This document shows, one piece after another, positions 9,064-16,879 of a stretch of DNA of 64,000 bases; position 1 is the first letter of the stretch; the number at the start of each line of letters is the position of its first letter. The position numbers and the translations under genes are program-made. The notes below the pieces were generated by a model. It was not told the DNA's origin. It searched no databases and worked only from the letters and a program-made list of their open reading frames with translations. This DNA is from Arthrobacter beigongshangensis (GTDB lineage Bacteria; Bacillota; Bacilli; Bacillales_A; Planococcaceae): contig NZ_JADHDX010000001.1 of the NCBI RefSeq assembly GCF_016820585.1, positions 372,001 through 436,000 of the forward strand, given 5' to 3'.

Positions 9064-10230
9064 ATGCTAGAATTTGATACGAATATCGACGCGCTTGCGG
9101 TTATCAAGGTAATCGGTGTTGGCGGCGGTGGGAATAATGCTGTAAATCGAATGATTGAACATGGTGTACGAGGTGTGGAGTTCATAGCAGTGAACACGGA
9201 TGCACAAGCTCTCAACCTTTCAAGTGCGGAAGTGAAATTACAAATAGGCGGTAAACTAACACGAGGGCTTGGAGCAGGTGCAAATCCGGAGGTTGGTAAA
9301 AAGGCTGCTGAAGAAAGTAAAGAACAGTTAGAGGAAGCGTTACGCGGTGCAGATATGGTATTTGTCACAGCTGGTATGGGCGGCGGAACAGGGACGGGTG
9401 CTGCTCCTGTTATCGCACAAATTGCCAAGGATCTTGGCGCACTGACAGTTGGTGTGGTTACAAGACCGTTTACATTTGAGGGACGCAAGCGTTCTACTCA
9501 AGCAATTGGTGGCATTACTGCGATGAAGGAATCTGTCGATACGCTCATCGTTATTCCGAACGATAAATTACTAGAAATAGTTGATAAAAATACACCGATG
9601 CTAGAAGCATTCCGCGAAGCGGATAATGTTCTACGTCAAGGGGTACAAGGGATCTCGGATTTAATCGCTGTACCGGGTCTTATTAACCTCGACTTTGCGG
9701 ATGTGAAAACAATTATGTCCAATAAAGGCTCAGCGCTAATGGGAATCGGGATGTCAACGGGTGAAAACCGGGCGGCAGAAGCGGCAAAGAAAGCTATTTC
9801 AAGCCCATTGCTCGAAACGTCTATTGACGGTGCAAAAGGCGTTTTGATGAATATTACGGGTGGTTCGAACTTGAGTCTATTTGAAGTGCAAGAAGCCGCA
9901 GATATTGTAGCCTCTGCATCAGATGAGGATGTCAATATGATTTTCGGATCTGTCATCAACGATGATTTAAAAGATGAAATTATCGTTACAGTTATTGCAA
10001 CTGGATTTAATGAAGCGCAACTAATGCAAGCGCGTCCTGCAAGAAGCGCAGGCTTCGGAACGGGTCGTCAACAGGCTGAACAATCAGCAACAACACAACA
10101 GCCGCTCACTCGTGAGCGTAGAGAAGAAGCGCCGCAGTTCCAACAACCAGAGCCAACGCGCCAGCAACAGAGCAGTCAGCAGGATGACACGCTCGATATC
10201 CCAACATTTTTACGCAATCGTCGTCGATAA
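9064..10230 (+). CDS. ftsZ: Cell-division GTPase FtsZ
   Basis: Tubulin-like GTPase that forms the Z-ring. The GTP-binding signature GGGTGTG lies near residues 106-112, and the NTD and DFADV regions of the polymer interface are present. A glutamine-rich, low-complexity linker (about residues 330-370) precedes the conserved C-terminal peptide [11 protein letters not shown], which binds FtsA, SepF and other partners; sepF is about 3.7 kb downstream. The 388-residue length is typical. AGGAGGAGAG precedes the ATG. A strong terminator follows. Confidence 0.98.
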   Translation: MLEFDTNIDALAVIKVIGVGGGGNNAVNRMIEHGVRGVEFIAVNTDAQALNLSSAEVKLQIGGKLTRGLGAGANPEVGKKAAEESKEQLEEALRGADMVFVTAGMGGGTGTGAAPVIAQIAKDLGALTVGVVTRPFTFEGRKRSTQAIGGITAMKESVDTLIVIPNDKLLEIVDKNTPMLEAFREADNVLRQGVQGISDLIAVPGLINLDFADVKTIMSNKGSALMGIGMSTGENRAAEAAKKAISSPLLETSIDGAKGVLMNITGGSNLSLFEVQEAADIVASASDEDVNMIFGSVINDDLKDEIIVTVIATGFNEAQLMQARPARSAGFGTGRQQAEQSATTQQPLTRERREEAPQFQQPEPTRQQQSSQQDDTLDIPTFLRNRRR

Positions 10231-10238
10231 AAAAAGAG

Positions 10239-10283
10239 AAGCTACGTCCTTGTCAATTTTGATGAGGACGTAGCTTTTTTATT
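10239..10283 (+). terminator. Terminator after ftsZ
   Basis: A 12-bp stem, AAGCTACGTCCT (10239-10250) paired with AGGACGTAGCTT (10265-10276), is followed by a T-rich run. It ends the division cluster. Confidence 0.9.
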
Positions 10284-10314
10284 TGAAAAAAAGATGCAGA
10301 AAAAGTGCAATATA

Positions 10315-10378
10315 TGTCGGTTATTTCATAGGATTTCCTCCTTGTTCCGACAAACATTTTAGCTTTTAAATGCTATCG
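10315..10378 (+). promoter_or_regulatory. spoIIGA promoter region with candidate Spo0A boxes
   Basis: TGTCGG at 10315-10320 and its inverse TCCGACA at 10346-10352 (reads TGTCGGA on the minus strand) resemble the Spo0A box TGTCGAA. A -10-like TGCTATCGT lies near 10370. In B. subtilis the spoIIG operon is activated by Spo0A-P at a sigma-A promoter. The fit to the 0A box is 6 of 7 at best, so this is a candidate. Confidence 0.5.
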
Positions 10379-10400
10379 TTGTTTGCAGGGAGGGCGGTCT

Positions 10401-11249
10401 ATGTACGGGGAAATCATTATTGGCGTGAATATGCTGTTCAATTATGCCATCCTGTCATTTGCGAACAAAGTAGGTAACGCTCATGCGACTCGAAGACGTC
10501 TCCTGCTCGCTTCCTTTGTAGGTGCACTACCTGTCACCATTTTTTCGTCATCCGCTGTCGCTGTTGTACTGTCTTTTATCGGCATGACCTATTGTGCTTT
10601 TGGCAAGGCTTTTGAGCCGTGGAAGAAATCTGCAACGATAGTGTTGATTGGAGCGGTATTTGCTGGTGGGTTATTAACAGCTTTCCATTTTCGCATCGAG
10701 ACAGTGAATTCTTCGTTGAATGTCCTTGCTTATGCAATCGTTGCCTATGCAGCTCTCTATGTCATGCATAAGAAATGGCTAGCTGTCAGGATAGCACGAC
10801 ATGTATCAGAATTGAAATCATTGTCAGTGCTTCATATATGGGGACAGGATATTCCGCTAACTGTGTTTGTCGATTCGGGAAATGGTTGTACGGAGCCACT
10901 GACTGGCGCGCCTGTCCATTTTGTTGCCCTAAAATCAGTCGATGCTTATTTACCTGAGGATTTGAAAGAGGCATTGTTGGCGTGGGATGCTCAAAATGGG
11001 TCTTCGCTAGCGGCGTTCCCAGATAGACATCAAAAATCACTGCGGCTAATTCGACTTGTAACGATTCAAGGACGTTCGTGGGCGGTAGGATTAAAATTTG
11101 AGCACTGGACAATTGAAAGCGGGAATTTGCTACAACCTGGCTATATCGTACTTACGGTAAATGATCGTCGGTACCCAGATGGTGCCCAAGCCATTTTACA
11201 CGTATCTGCAATGGAATCATTAAAAGGAGGAACTGTAGATGTTGCATGA
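10401..11249 (+). CDS. spoIIGA: Pro-sigma-E processing peptidase SpoIIGA
   Basis: Membrane aspartic protease that removes the pro-sequence of sigma-E in the mother cell after asymmetric division, in response to SpoIIR. The ATG at 10401 has GGGAGG eight bases upstream. About five membrane segments fill roughly the first 125 residues. The soluble C-terminal half carries the catalytic DSGN motif at residues 158-161. The product has 282 residues, somewhat shorter than the B. subtilis protein. The end overlaps sigE by 11 bases, the usual pairing of protease and substrate. Confidence 0.93.
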   Translation: MYGEIIIGVNMLFNYAILSFANKVGNAHATRRRLLLASFVGALPVTIFSSSAVAVVLSFIGMTYCAFGKAFEPWKKSATIVLIGAVFAGGLLTAFHFRIETVNSSLNVLAYAIVAYAALYVMHKKWLAVRIARHVSELKSLSVLHIWGQDIPLTVFVDSGNGCTEPLTGAPVHFVALKSVDAYLPEDLKEALLAWDAQNGSSLAAFPDRHQKSLRLIRLVTIQGRSWAVGLKFEHWTIESGNLLQPGYIVLTVNDRRYPDGAQAILHVSAMESLKGGTVDVA

Positions 11250-11949
11250 AATGAAAAAGTGGATGTCGGTAATTGCCAGCTTTTTTAAACGAAAAAACGG
11301 CGTATACTACATCGGAGGACATGAATCATTACCTAAACCATTAACACGTGAGGAGGAAGCAAAAGCAATTCATGCATTTATGGAGGGCGATATGAATGCA
11401 AGAGACACACTCATTGAAAAAAATCTTCGTCTCGTCGTGTACATTGCTCGTCGTTTTGATAATACCAATACGCATATCGAAGATCTCATTAGTATTGGAG
11501 CGATTGGACTTATCAAAGCGATTGAGACATTTAAAATTGATAAAAATATAAAATTAGCAACGTATGCATCGCGCTGTATTGAAAATGAAATTCTCATGCA
11601 TTTACGGAAAACGAATCGAACGCGCTCTGAAATCTCGTTTGACGAACCACTTAATTCAGATGCGGATGGTAATGAACTACTTCTTTCAGATATTCTTGGC
11701 ACAGATGAGCATATTATTACTGATGATGTTGAAAAGAAAATTGAACGTCAGCACATGATTGAGGCGATTGGAACGCTTGACGAACGAGAACGTTATATTA
11801 TGGAATGTCGATTTGGTTTGACTGGACAAGTGGAGATGACGCAAAAGGAAGTAGCAGAATTGCTTGGAATTTCCCAGTCCTATATTTCACGGCTTGAAAA
11901 GAAAATTATTATGGATTTACGCGAGAGGCTAAATCATTCCATCGTATGA
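11239..11949 (+). CDS. sigE: Mother-cell sigma factor pro-sigma-E
   Basis: Sigma-70 family factor for early mother-cell gene expression, made as an inactive precursor. The first about 23 residues form a basic/hydrophobic pro-sequence ending before YYIGG; by analogy with B. subtilis, SpoIIGA would cut within this region. Region 2 ([39 protein letters not shown]) and the region 4 helix-turn-helix ([22 protein letters not shown]) are intact. AAAGGAGG precedes the ATG, and the start lies inside the end of spoIIGA. Confidence 0.97.
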   Translation: MLHEMKKWMSVIASFFKRKNGVYYIGGHESLPKPLTREEEAKAIHAFMEGDMNARDTLIEKNLRLVVYIARRFDNTNTHIEDLISIGAIGLIKAIETFKIDKNIKLATYASRCIENEILMHLRKTNRTRSEISFDEPLNSDADGNELLLSDILGTDEHIITDDVEKKIERQHMIEAIGTLDERERYIMECRFGLTGQVEMTQKEVAELLGISQSYISRLEKKIIMDLRERLNHSIV

Positions 11950-11976
11950 TGGTTGAAATTGGAGATGTGATTCCCC

Positions 11977-12005
11977 GCATATTCTGGATGACTGCGGACA
12001 GACTA
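11977..12005 (+). promoter_or_regulatory. Candidate sigma-F/sigma-G promoter for sigG
   Basis: GCATA (11977-11981) fits the forespore sigma -35 element, and GGACAGACTA (11996-12005) fits most positions of the -10 pattern. The 14-base gap is slightly shorter than usual. In B. subtilis sigG is transcribed by sigma-F in the forespore. The -35 and -10 lie within the hairpin described next. Confidence 0.5.
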
Positions 12006-12027
12006 CTGTTACAGTCATCTACAGAAT
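11981..12027 (+). promoter_or_regulatory. Long hairpin in the sigE-sigG interval
   Basis: ATTCTGGATGACTG (11981-11994) pairs with CAGTCATC-TA-CAGAAT (12012-12027): 14 base pairs with a two-base bulge and a 17-base loop. No T-run follows, so it is not an ordinary terminator. The 3' arm ends two bases before the GGAGGA ribosome site of sigG at 12030. Confidence 0.75.
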
Positions 12028-12042
12028 ACGGAGGAAGAGCGA

Positions 12043-12828
12043 ATGGTGCGTACAAGAGTAGAAATATGTGGAATCGATACGTCCGAATTGCCATTACTCA
12101 CGAATGAAGTGATGAAAGCAACGTTTATTAGGCTACAAAGCGGCGATCATTCCGCAAGGGAAGAGCTAGTCATCGGTAATTTGCGACTTGTTCTTAGTTT
12201 AGTTCAGCGTTTTGCGTATAGAGGCGAGCAAGCGGATGATTTATTTCAAGTCGGCTGCATTGGCTTACTAAAATCAATTGACAACTTCGACTTGAAACAT
12301 AATGTACGATTCTCAACGTATGCAGTGCCAATGATTGTTGGAGAGATTAAACGACATTTGCGGGATCATCATTCTATTCGAGTTTCAAGATCACTGCGCG
12401 ACATTGCGTATAAAGCAATTCGTGCGAAGGAACAATTTATCAATGATAACCAAAAGGAACCGCGCATTTCCGATTTGTCGGAAGCGACGGGAATACCCGC
12501 GGATGATATTTTGTTTGCACTCGATGCAATTCAAGATCCGATGTCACTCCATGAGCCAATTAATAGTGACGGCGGAGATCCCGTCTATATGATGGATCAG
12601 CTACAGGATAAAACGGTCTCAGAAGAACGCTGGTTGACGTATGTCGCTGTAAAAGAGACGGTATCTGAAATGGATGAGCGGCAGCAGACGATTCTTTCCA
12701 AGCGATTTTATTTAGGACAGACGCAGACGGAGATTGCAAAGGAATTAGGTATTTCGCAAGCGCAAATTTCAAGATTGGAAAAAAATGCAGTGAAAATTAT
12801 TCGGGATGGCATGGACCAGAAAATATAA
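12043..12828 (+). CDS. sigG: Late forespore sigma factor sigma-G
   Basis: Sigma factor controlling late forespore genes after engulfment. The 261-residue sequence has the SigG N-terminus (VEICGIDTSELP), region 2 with DDLFQVGCIGLLKSIDNFD and FSTYAVPMIVGEIKRHLRD, the IRVSRSLRDIAYKA segment, and a C-terminal helix-turn-helix (TQTEIAKELGISQAQISRLEKNA). GGAGGA is seven bases before the ATG. It follows sigE as in B. subtilis. Its leader holds a long hairpin and a candidate sigma-F promoter. Confidence 0.97.
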   Translation: MVRTRVEICGIDTSELPLLTNEVMKATFIRLQSGDHSAREELVIGNLRLVLSLVQRFAYRGEQADDLFQVGCIGLLKSIDNFDLKHNVRFSTYAVPMIVGEIKRHLRDHHSIRVSRSLRDIAYKAIRAKEQFINDNQKEPRISDLSEATGIPADDILFALDAIQDPMSLHEPINSDGGDPVYMMDQLQDKTVSEERWLTYVAVKETVSEMDERQQTILSKRFYLGQTQTEIAKELGISQAQISRLEKNAVKIIRDGMDQKI

Positions 12829-12833
12829 TTGTT

Positions 12834-12867
12834 AAAAACGAGATGCCAAAATGGTATCTCGTTTTTA
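12834..12867 (+). terminator. Terminator after sigG
   Basis: AAAAACGAGATGCC (12834-12847) pairs with GGTATCTCGTTTTT (12853-12866) with one G-T pair, ending in five Ts. Confidence 0.88.
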
Positions 12868-12895
12868 ATCATATAGTCATTCTAAGGAGGGGTTC

Positions 12896-13144
12896 ATGAT
12901 GAGATTTTCAGAAATTCAAAAAAAAGAAGTTATTGATGCAACGAAAGGTTCATTCCTTGGGTTTGTACAGGATGCGACGATTGACAGCAAGAATGGGAAA
13001 GTGGAGTCATTGCATGTAGGCGGTGGGGATCGAGGTTTGTTTTTCGAAGCTAAAGATAAGAATACAAAACGGGTTAGACTCGAGGATATTATGACAATCG
13101 GAAAAGATATTGTATTAGTTGGTAAAAAAGACAACGAAAAATGA
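12896..13144 (+). CDS. ylmC: YlmC/YmxH family PRC-barrel sporulation-associated protein
   Basis: Small PRC-barrel-like protein (82 residues) of the YlmC/YmxH family. It begins MMRFSEIQKKEVID and contains the GxxLGFVQDATID pattern typical of the barrel, with basic C-terminal residues. The exact role is unknown. AAGGAGGGG lies at good spacing to the double ATG (12896 or 12899). In B. subtilis it also follows sigG; the ABC-transporter gene ylmA (before it) and ylmD (after it) are not present here. Confidence 0.82.
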   Translation: MMRFSEIQKKEVIDATKGSFLGFVQDATIDSKNGKVESLHVGGGDRGLFFEAKDKNTKRVRLEDIMTIGKDIVLVGKKDNEK

Positions 13145-13151
13145 CTTATTA

Positions 13152-13180
13152 TTGATATGTAGGCGCCCACTTGTTACAAT
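13152..13180 (+). promoter_or_regulatory. Sigma-A promoter for ylmE-sepF
   Basis: TTGATA (13152-13157), a 17-base spacer and TACAAT (13175-13180) make a near-consensus promoter about 25-30 bases before the ylmE start, giving a short leader. Confidence 0.8.
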
Positions 13181-13210
13181 GTAGTGTAAGAACTATGAAA
13201 AGTAGTGATA

Positions 13211-13906
13211 ATGGTGAGTAGTTTACAACAAAGAATTGAAAAAATTGAAATTGATATACAGGATGCTTGTGACCGATCAGGTCGAAAGCGCTCAGAAATT
13301 ACAGTTGTTGCTGTGACGAAAGAAGTGTCTGCGGCAAGAGCTTCAGATGTGATTGAAGCGGGTTTTGCCAATCTTGGTGAAAACCGTCCTGAAGTTTTAC
13401 TTGAAAAACAGGAAGCGATTCAGAACGGGGCGACCTGGCATTTCATCGGTAATGTTCAAAGCCGAAAAGTGAAAGATATTATCAATCGAATTGATTACTT
13501 ACATTCTGTTGATCGATTGAGCCTAGCAAAAGAAGTTCAAAAGCGTGCAGAGCAACCTGTTGACTGCTTCATCCAAGTGAACGTATCGGGTGAGGTGAGT
13601 AAATCGGGGGTTACGCCAGCTGAACTACCTGCTTTTATCGAACAGATGAGAGCTTACGATAAAATCCGTGTCATTGGTTTAATGACGATGGCACCATTCA
13701 CGGAGGATATGGATATAGTTCGAGCGGTTTTCCGTTCGTTGCGGGAGCTTCGTGACGGCATAGCAGCTCAAGGATTGTCATATGCACCGTGCACACAATT
13801 GTCTATGGGAATGTCCAATGACTTCATAATCGCAATCGAGGAAGGTGCAACTCATGTCAGAATCGGGACTGCACTTGTCGGAGCAGAAAGCGGGGAGGAC
13901 GCATGA
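13211..13906 (+). CDS. ylmE: PLP-binding homeostasis protein (YggS/YlmE family)
   Basis: Pyridoxal-phosphate carrier of the YggS/PROSC family, fold type III, without known enzyme activity; it helps control cellular PLP and amino-acid pools. The PLP lysine is in VAVTK at residue 37. [21 protein letters not shown] and the C-terminal [27 protein letters not shown] phosphate-binding region are intact. Start choice is uncertain: GTG 13205, ATG 13211 and GTG 13214 are in frame and none has a strong ribosome site. It overlaps sepF by four bases (ATGA). Confidence 0.9.
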   Translation: MVSSLQQRIEKIEIDIQDACDRSGRKRSEITVVAVTKEVSAARASDVIEAGFANLGENRPEVLLEKQEAIQNGATWHFIGNVQSRKVKDIINRIDYLHSVDRLSLAKEVQKRAEQPVDCFIQVNVSGEVSKSGVTPAELPAFIEQMRAYDKIRVIGLMTMAPFTEDMDIVRAVFRSLRELRDGIAAQGLSYAPCTQLSMGMSNDFIIAIEEGATHVRIGTALVGAESGEDA

Positions 13907-14364
13907 GTATTAAAAATAAATTCGAAAAATGGTTTTACTTAGACGATGAAGAGGATGTTAGTCAAGAACAACAGCCAGGTCATGAGGAGCCACGCGCTTC
14001 CCAAGAACCACCACCGCAGCGTAAGGCGCAGCCACGAAGACAGAAACAGCCAATGGGCGAAGCACAACAAGCTGCGACAGTCGTCAGCCTGCAAAGCGTT
14101 CAGAAATCGTCTAAAGTGATACTTATCGAACCACGTGTTTATGCAGAAGCGCAAGATATTTCGGAGCATTTGAAAAACAAACGGGCAGTTGTCGTCAACT
14201 TACAGCGGATTGAACGTGACCAAGGTATTCGCATTGTGGATTTCCTAAGTGGAACGGTCTATGCGTTAAGTGGAGATATTCAACGCATCGGAACGGATAT
14301 ATTCCTTTGCACGCCTGAAAATGTAGAAGTTGCTGGAGCGATCTCTGACTACTTTGAACGATAG
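13903..14364 (+). CDS. sepF: Cell-division protein SepF
   Basis: Membrane-binding FtsZ-bundling protein that can act with FtsA. The N-terminal amphipathic segment ([13 protein letters not shown]) is the membrane anchor, followed by a Gln/Pro/Arg-rich linker (about residues 22-50) and the globular domain from about residue 63 ([60 protein letters not shown]). The 153-residue length is typical. It is translationally coupled to ylmE. A repeat element begins two bases after the stop. Confidence 0.95.
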   Translation: MSIKNKFEKWFYLDDEEDVSQEQQPGHEEPRASQEPPPQRKAQPRRQKQPMGEAQQAATVVSLQSVQKSSKVILIEPRVYAEAQDISEHLKNKRAVVVNLQRIERDQGIRIVDFLSGTVYALSGDIQRIGTDIFLCTPENVEVAGAISDYFER

Positions 14365-14365
14365 A

Positions 14366-14561
14366 AATCAATCACGCCAAGGCGTGATTGCGTCCGGATT
14401 TTTTCGAGCTTGCTCGAAAAGTACCTTTGAAAATCCGTGACATCCGCCGGAGGCTAAACTTAAATCAGCATGGAGATTGAACACCCACTGATTTGAAATA
14501 CAACACAGCGCCTATCCTGCCATCTATGGAAGTGGAGGACTTTTGCTGAATTAAGTTGAAT
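14366..14561 (+). repeat. Repeat family A, copy 1 (plus orientation)
   Basis: Intergenic element of about 196 bp between sepF and ylmG. It opens with a hairpin (CAATCACGCC 14369-14378 / GGCGTGATTG 14381-14390). A nested stem follows (outer GGATTTT/AAAATCC, inner TTCGAGC/GCTCGAA), then the constant block GTGACATCCGCCGGAGGCT, a variable middle, and a closing segment GCTGAATTAAGTTGAA that is inversely related to AAACTTAAATCAGC. It matches the copies at 23499-23629 and 38737-38935. Its end provides part of the ylmG leader. Confidence 0.9.
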
Positions 14562-14578
14562 GAGGTGTATGAATTAGT

Positions 14579-14848
14579 ATGGTAGTTTTACTTTATAACG
14601 GTGTATATTGGGCATTTCAAATTTATACAATAGCGCTAGTTATTTATATTTTGATGTCATGGGTACCATCCACACGCGAAACAAAAATTGGTCAATTTCT
14701 TGCGGTTATTGTAGAGCCGTATTTGAGTTTCTTCAGGAAATTCATCCCGCCACTAGGCATGATTGACATATCGCCAATTGTTGCGCTGTTTGCGCTAAGC
14801 TTAATTCGTGCGGGTGTTATTTCAATATTGAATATTGTTTTCTTCTAA
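14579..14848 (+). CDS. ylmG: YggT family membrane protein YlmG
   Basis: Small membrane protein (89 residues) with two hydrophobic segments (about residues 5-28 and 64-88) around a conserved [15 protein letters not shown]...[24 protein letters not shown] core. The family is linked to division or nucleoid and membrane organisation; its biochemical role is unknown. The GAGGTG site is 11 bases from the ATG, a wide spacing caused by the repeat element ending just upstream. Confidence 0.88.
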   Translation: MVVLLYNGVYWAFQIYTIALVIYILMSWVPSTRETKIGQFLAVIVEPYLSFFRKFIPPLGMIDISPIVALFALSLIRAGVISILNIVFF

Positions 14849-14858
14849 AATATCATGC

Positions 14859-14885
14859 AAATCCTCACCTAGGTGAGGATTTTTG
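14859..14885 (+). terminator. Terminator after ylmG
   Basis: AAATCCTCAC (14859-14868) pairs with GTGAGGATTT (14873-14882) around a CTAG loop, followed by Ts. It ends only about 20 bases before the ylmH start, so it may work as a partial terminator. Confidence 0.8.
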
Positions 14886-14903
14886 TATAAGAGAGGTAAA
14901 ATC

Positions 14904-15680
14904 ATGGAAACGATTTTGCAGCATTTTCGTAAGGACGAGCAGCCGTTCATTGAGATGGCGGTTGGCTGGATACGTGAGGTTGAGGATAGCTATGCCCCTA
15001 AATTGACGGGATTTCTAGACCCGAGACAGCAGTTTATTGTTGAATCACTAGCACGTAACTCTATGTTGTTGGTTGGCTCGTACGGGGCATTTGCCGAGGC
15101 AGAGCGACAGCGGATTTTAATCTATCCTGATTATTATGTGCCCGAAACGGAGGATTATCAAATTGCGATATTCAATGTGAAATACGCTACGAAATTTTTG
15201 CAGCTGGAGCATAAAGACATTCTTGGATCGATGATGTCGCTGGGCATTGACCGTTCAAAATTTGGTGATATTCGTGTAGGAGAGGATGAAGTACAATTTT
15301 CAGTTGCTGATGAGCTGAAGGATTATATGACGGCTAATTTTGTTTCTATCGGCAAAGCGAAGGTGACGGTCGAGGAAAGTAATCAACCGGAAGACTGGAT
15401 TACTTCGGCAGATAGCTGGACGGAAGAAATGCATATTGTCAGTTCCTTACGACTTGATACAGTTATTGCAGCGCTGGCAAATGTCTCAAGACAAAAAGCG
15501 GCATCTCTTATTCATGGAGACAAAGTAAAAGTGAACTGGGCAGTAAGAGATCAGCCTGCGTTTGAACTCCAAGAGTCGGATATGTTATCTATAAGAGGTT
15601 CCGGCAGATTTAAAGTGATGGCGATTGAAGGAAGAACACGAAAAGACAAAATTCGCCTCGTCATTGGAAAGTTAGAATGA
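14904..15680 (+). CDS. ylmH: S4-domain RNA-binding protein YlmH
   Basis: Ribosome-associated S4-domain protein of 258 residues. The N-terminal two-thirds is the YlmH domain (MLLVGSYGAFAEAERQRILIYP; SLGIDRSKFGDI) and the C-terminal S4 fold runs from about residue 185 (LRLDTVIAALANVSRQKAASLIHGDKVKVNWAV). YlmH has been linked to ribosome quality control and alanine tailing together with RqcH; an rqcH gene lies at 36029-37720 in this window. The ATG at 14904 with GAGAGGT seven bases ahead is preferred over an in-frame TTG at 14883 inside the terminator. Confidence 0.9.
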   Translation: METILQHFRKDEQPFIEMAVGWIREVEDSYAPKLTGFLDPRQQFIVESLARNSMLLVGSYGAFAEAERQRILIYPDYYVPETEDYQIAIFNVKYATKFLQLEHKDILGSMMSLGIDRSKFGDIRVGEDEVQFSVADELKDYMTANFVSIGKAKVTVEESNQPEDWITSADSWTEEMHIVSSLRLDTVIAALANVSRQKAASLIHGDKVKVNWAVRDQPAFELQESDMLSIRGSGRFKVMAIEGRTRKDKIRLVIGKLE

Positions 15681-15731
15681 TTTTTCAGATAATAGTTTTC
15701 GAAAAATGCTGTTTTCTAACACTTTAGCATG

Positions 15732-15737
15732 TATAAT
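15732..15737 (+). promoter_or_regulatory. Likely -10 element for divIVA
   Basis: A perfect TATAAT lies 35 bases before the divIVA ATG. The -35 region (CTGTTT at 17-base spacing) is poor. Confidence 0.45.
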
Positions 15738-15771
15738 AGAATGTAAATGATGTTGTAGGGGGATGCGTTGA

Positions 15772-16278
15772 ATGGCTCTATCACCAATCGATATACATAA
15801 TAAAGAATTCACAAGTAAATTCCGCGGCTATGATGAGGATGAGGTCAACGAATTTCTAGAGCAAATCATGAAAGATTTTGAAAATCTTCTTGAAGAAAAT
15901 AAAACATTGAAAAATAGCTTGAAGCAATCGACTGAACAAGTTACTCATTTCAATTCGATTGAACAAACGCTACAAAAGTCTATCCTAGTTGCACAGGAGG
16001 CGGCAGAGGATGTTCGTCGTAACTCCATGAAAGAATCTAAGTTAATTGTGAAAGAAGCAGAAAAAAATGCAGATCGAATTGTCAATGAAGCACTCACACG
16101 TGCCCGTCGAATTTCGGTGGAAATTGAAGATTTGAAAAAGCAATCAAAAGTATTCCGTACTCGTTTCAAAATGCTGATTGAAGCACAGCTGGACTTGATT
16201 CAATCTGATGATTGGGATAGTCTAATGGAGTACGAAATTGATACAGAACGGTTAGAAATGGTAGCGGATAACGAGTAA
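15772..16278 (+). CDS. divIVA: Cell-pole and septum protein DivIVA
   Basis: Coiled-coil protein that recognises negatively curved membrane at poles and septa and recruits division-site and sporulation factors. The N-terminal lipid-binding domain is conserved (IHNKEFTSKFRGYDEDEVNEFL), with the membrane-inserting Phe17 and neighbouring Arg18. Long coiled-coil segments follow to about residue 150 and the C-terminus is acidic. The 168-residue length is usual. Gene order ylmH-divIVA-ileS is conserved in Bacilli. Confidence 0.97.
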   Translation: MALSPIDIHNKEFTSKFRGYDEDEVNEFLEQIMKDFENLLEENKTLKNSLKQSTEQVTHFNSIEQTLQKSILVAQEAAEDVRRNSMKESKLIVKEAEKNADRIVNEALTRARRISVEIEDLKKQSKVFRTRFKMLIEAQLDLIQSDDWDSLMEYEIDTERLEMVADNE

Positions 16279-16280
16279 GC

Positions 16281-16310
16281 TTGACATTTATCTAATTGTA
16301 CACTTATAAT
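16281..16310 (+). promoter_or_regulatory. Sigma-A promoter of the ileS T-box leader
   Basis: Consensus TTGACA (16281-16286), an 18-base spacer and consensus TATAAT (16305-16310), immediately after the divIVA stop. Confidence 0.92.
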
Positions 16311-16317
16311 TGTCTCC

Positions 16318-16562
16318 ATATATTTAGAATGGCATTGACAGAGATAGTAATTTTCAAATTTGTGCAAAGCGAGTCGGGGATGGTGAGAGCCCGGTCAACA
16401 AATTGGAAATGAAGATCACTCCTGAGCCGGATTGCGGAAAGTATACACAATCCCGGAAACACCCCGTTACGGTGTCTGAGTGGTAGCAAATTCGTTTGCT
16501 GCAAGTAGGGTGGTAACGCGAGAATAATTCTTCGTCCCTTTTAGGGGCGGGGGATTTTTTTA
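16318..16562 (+). promoter_or_regulatory. Isoleucine T-box riboswitch
   Basis: tRNA-sensing leader controlling ileS. Stem I features are visible: an AGTA turn near 16338, the distal GGTGAGAGCC loop near 16382, and a specifier codon ATC followed by A (16415-16417), which is isoleucine. The T-box sequence AGGGTGGTAACGCG lies at 16507-16520. The terminator pairs CTTCGTCCC with GGGGCGGGGG and ends in seven Ts at 16555-16561. Uncharged isoleucine tRNA would stabilise the antiterminator. The match to the class is strong; secondary structure was not computed. Confidence 0.95.
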
Positions 16563-16614
16563 TGTTCGCAAGTTTCGATTCTCTCTATATGTTGAATGAA
16601 TGATCCTATATAAT

Positions 16615-16815
16615 CTCTAGCGAAGGCGCCTTACTGGGGTAGCCGAAGCAATAATTTTTTTAACTCAGCTACCATTTTACAGGGGGATTGCTCCGGCATG
16701 CCTTGTATAATTTCTGCAAAGGACGCAGAAATTATACAAACCGAACCCTTCGCTGTTCGATTGACAGTGATCTTCTGTCTGGCTTATTGCGGGAGGCATC
16801 CCCAAGCGCCAAGCG
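16615..16815 (+). repeat. Repeat family B, long copy, in the ileS leader
   Basis: This element lies between the T-box terminator and ileS. Its outer arms, CTCTAGCGAAGGCGCCTTAC onwards and the 3' GGCATCCCCAAGCGCC, match the copy at 45520-45616. The arms are imperfectly inverted to each other. The central insert of about 130 bases is unique to this copy and holds a perfect 15-bp inverted repeat (16703-16717 with 16725-16739). The rest of the interval 16563-16879 holds no gene that I can see. Confidence 0.85.
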
Positions 16816-16879
16816 TTGTTAGTAAGATTTTATTTATCAGCATATAGCAATTTTTCAACATTAAAAGGAGGAATACAAG

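Noticed and set aside
8907-9488. 193-codon minus-strand frame across ftsA and ftsZ
   Set aside because: Antisense to two strongly conserved genes; low-complexity Pro/Ser/Ala composition typical of a shadow frame.
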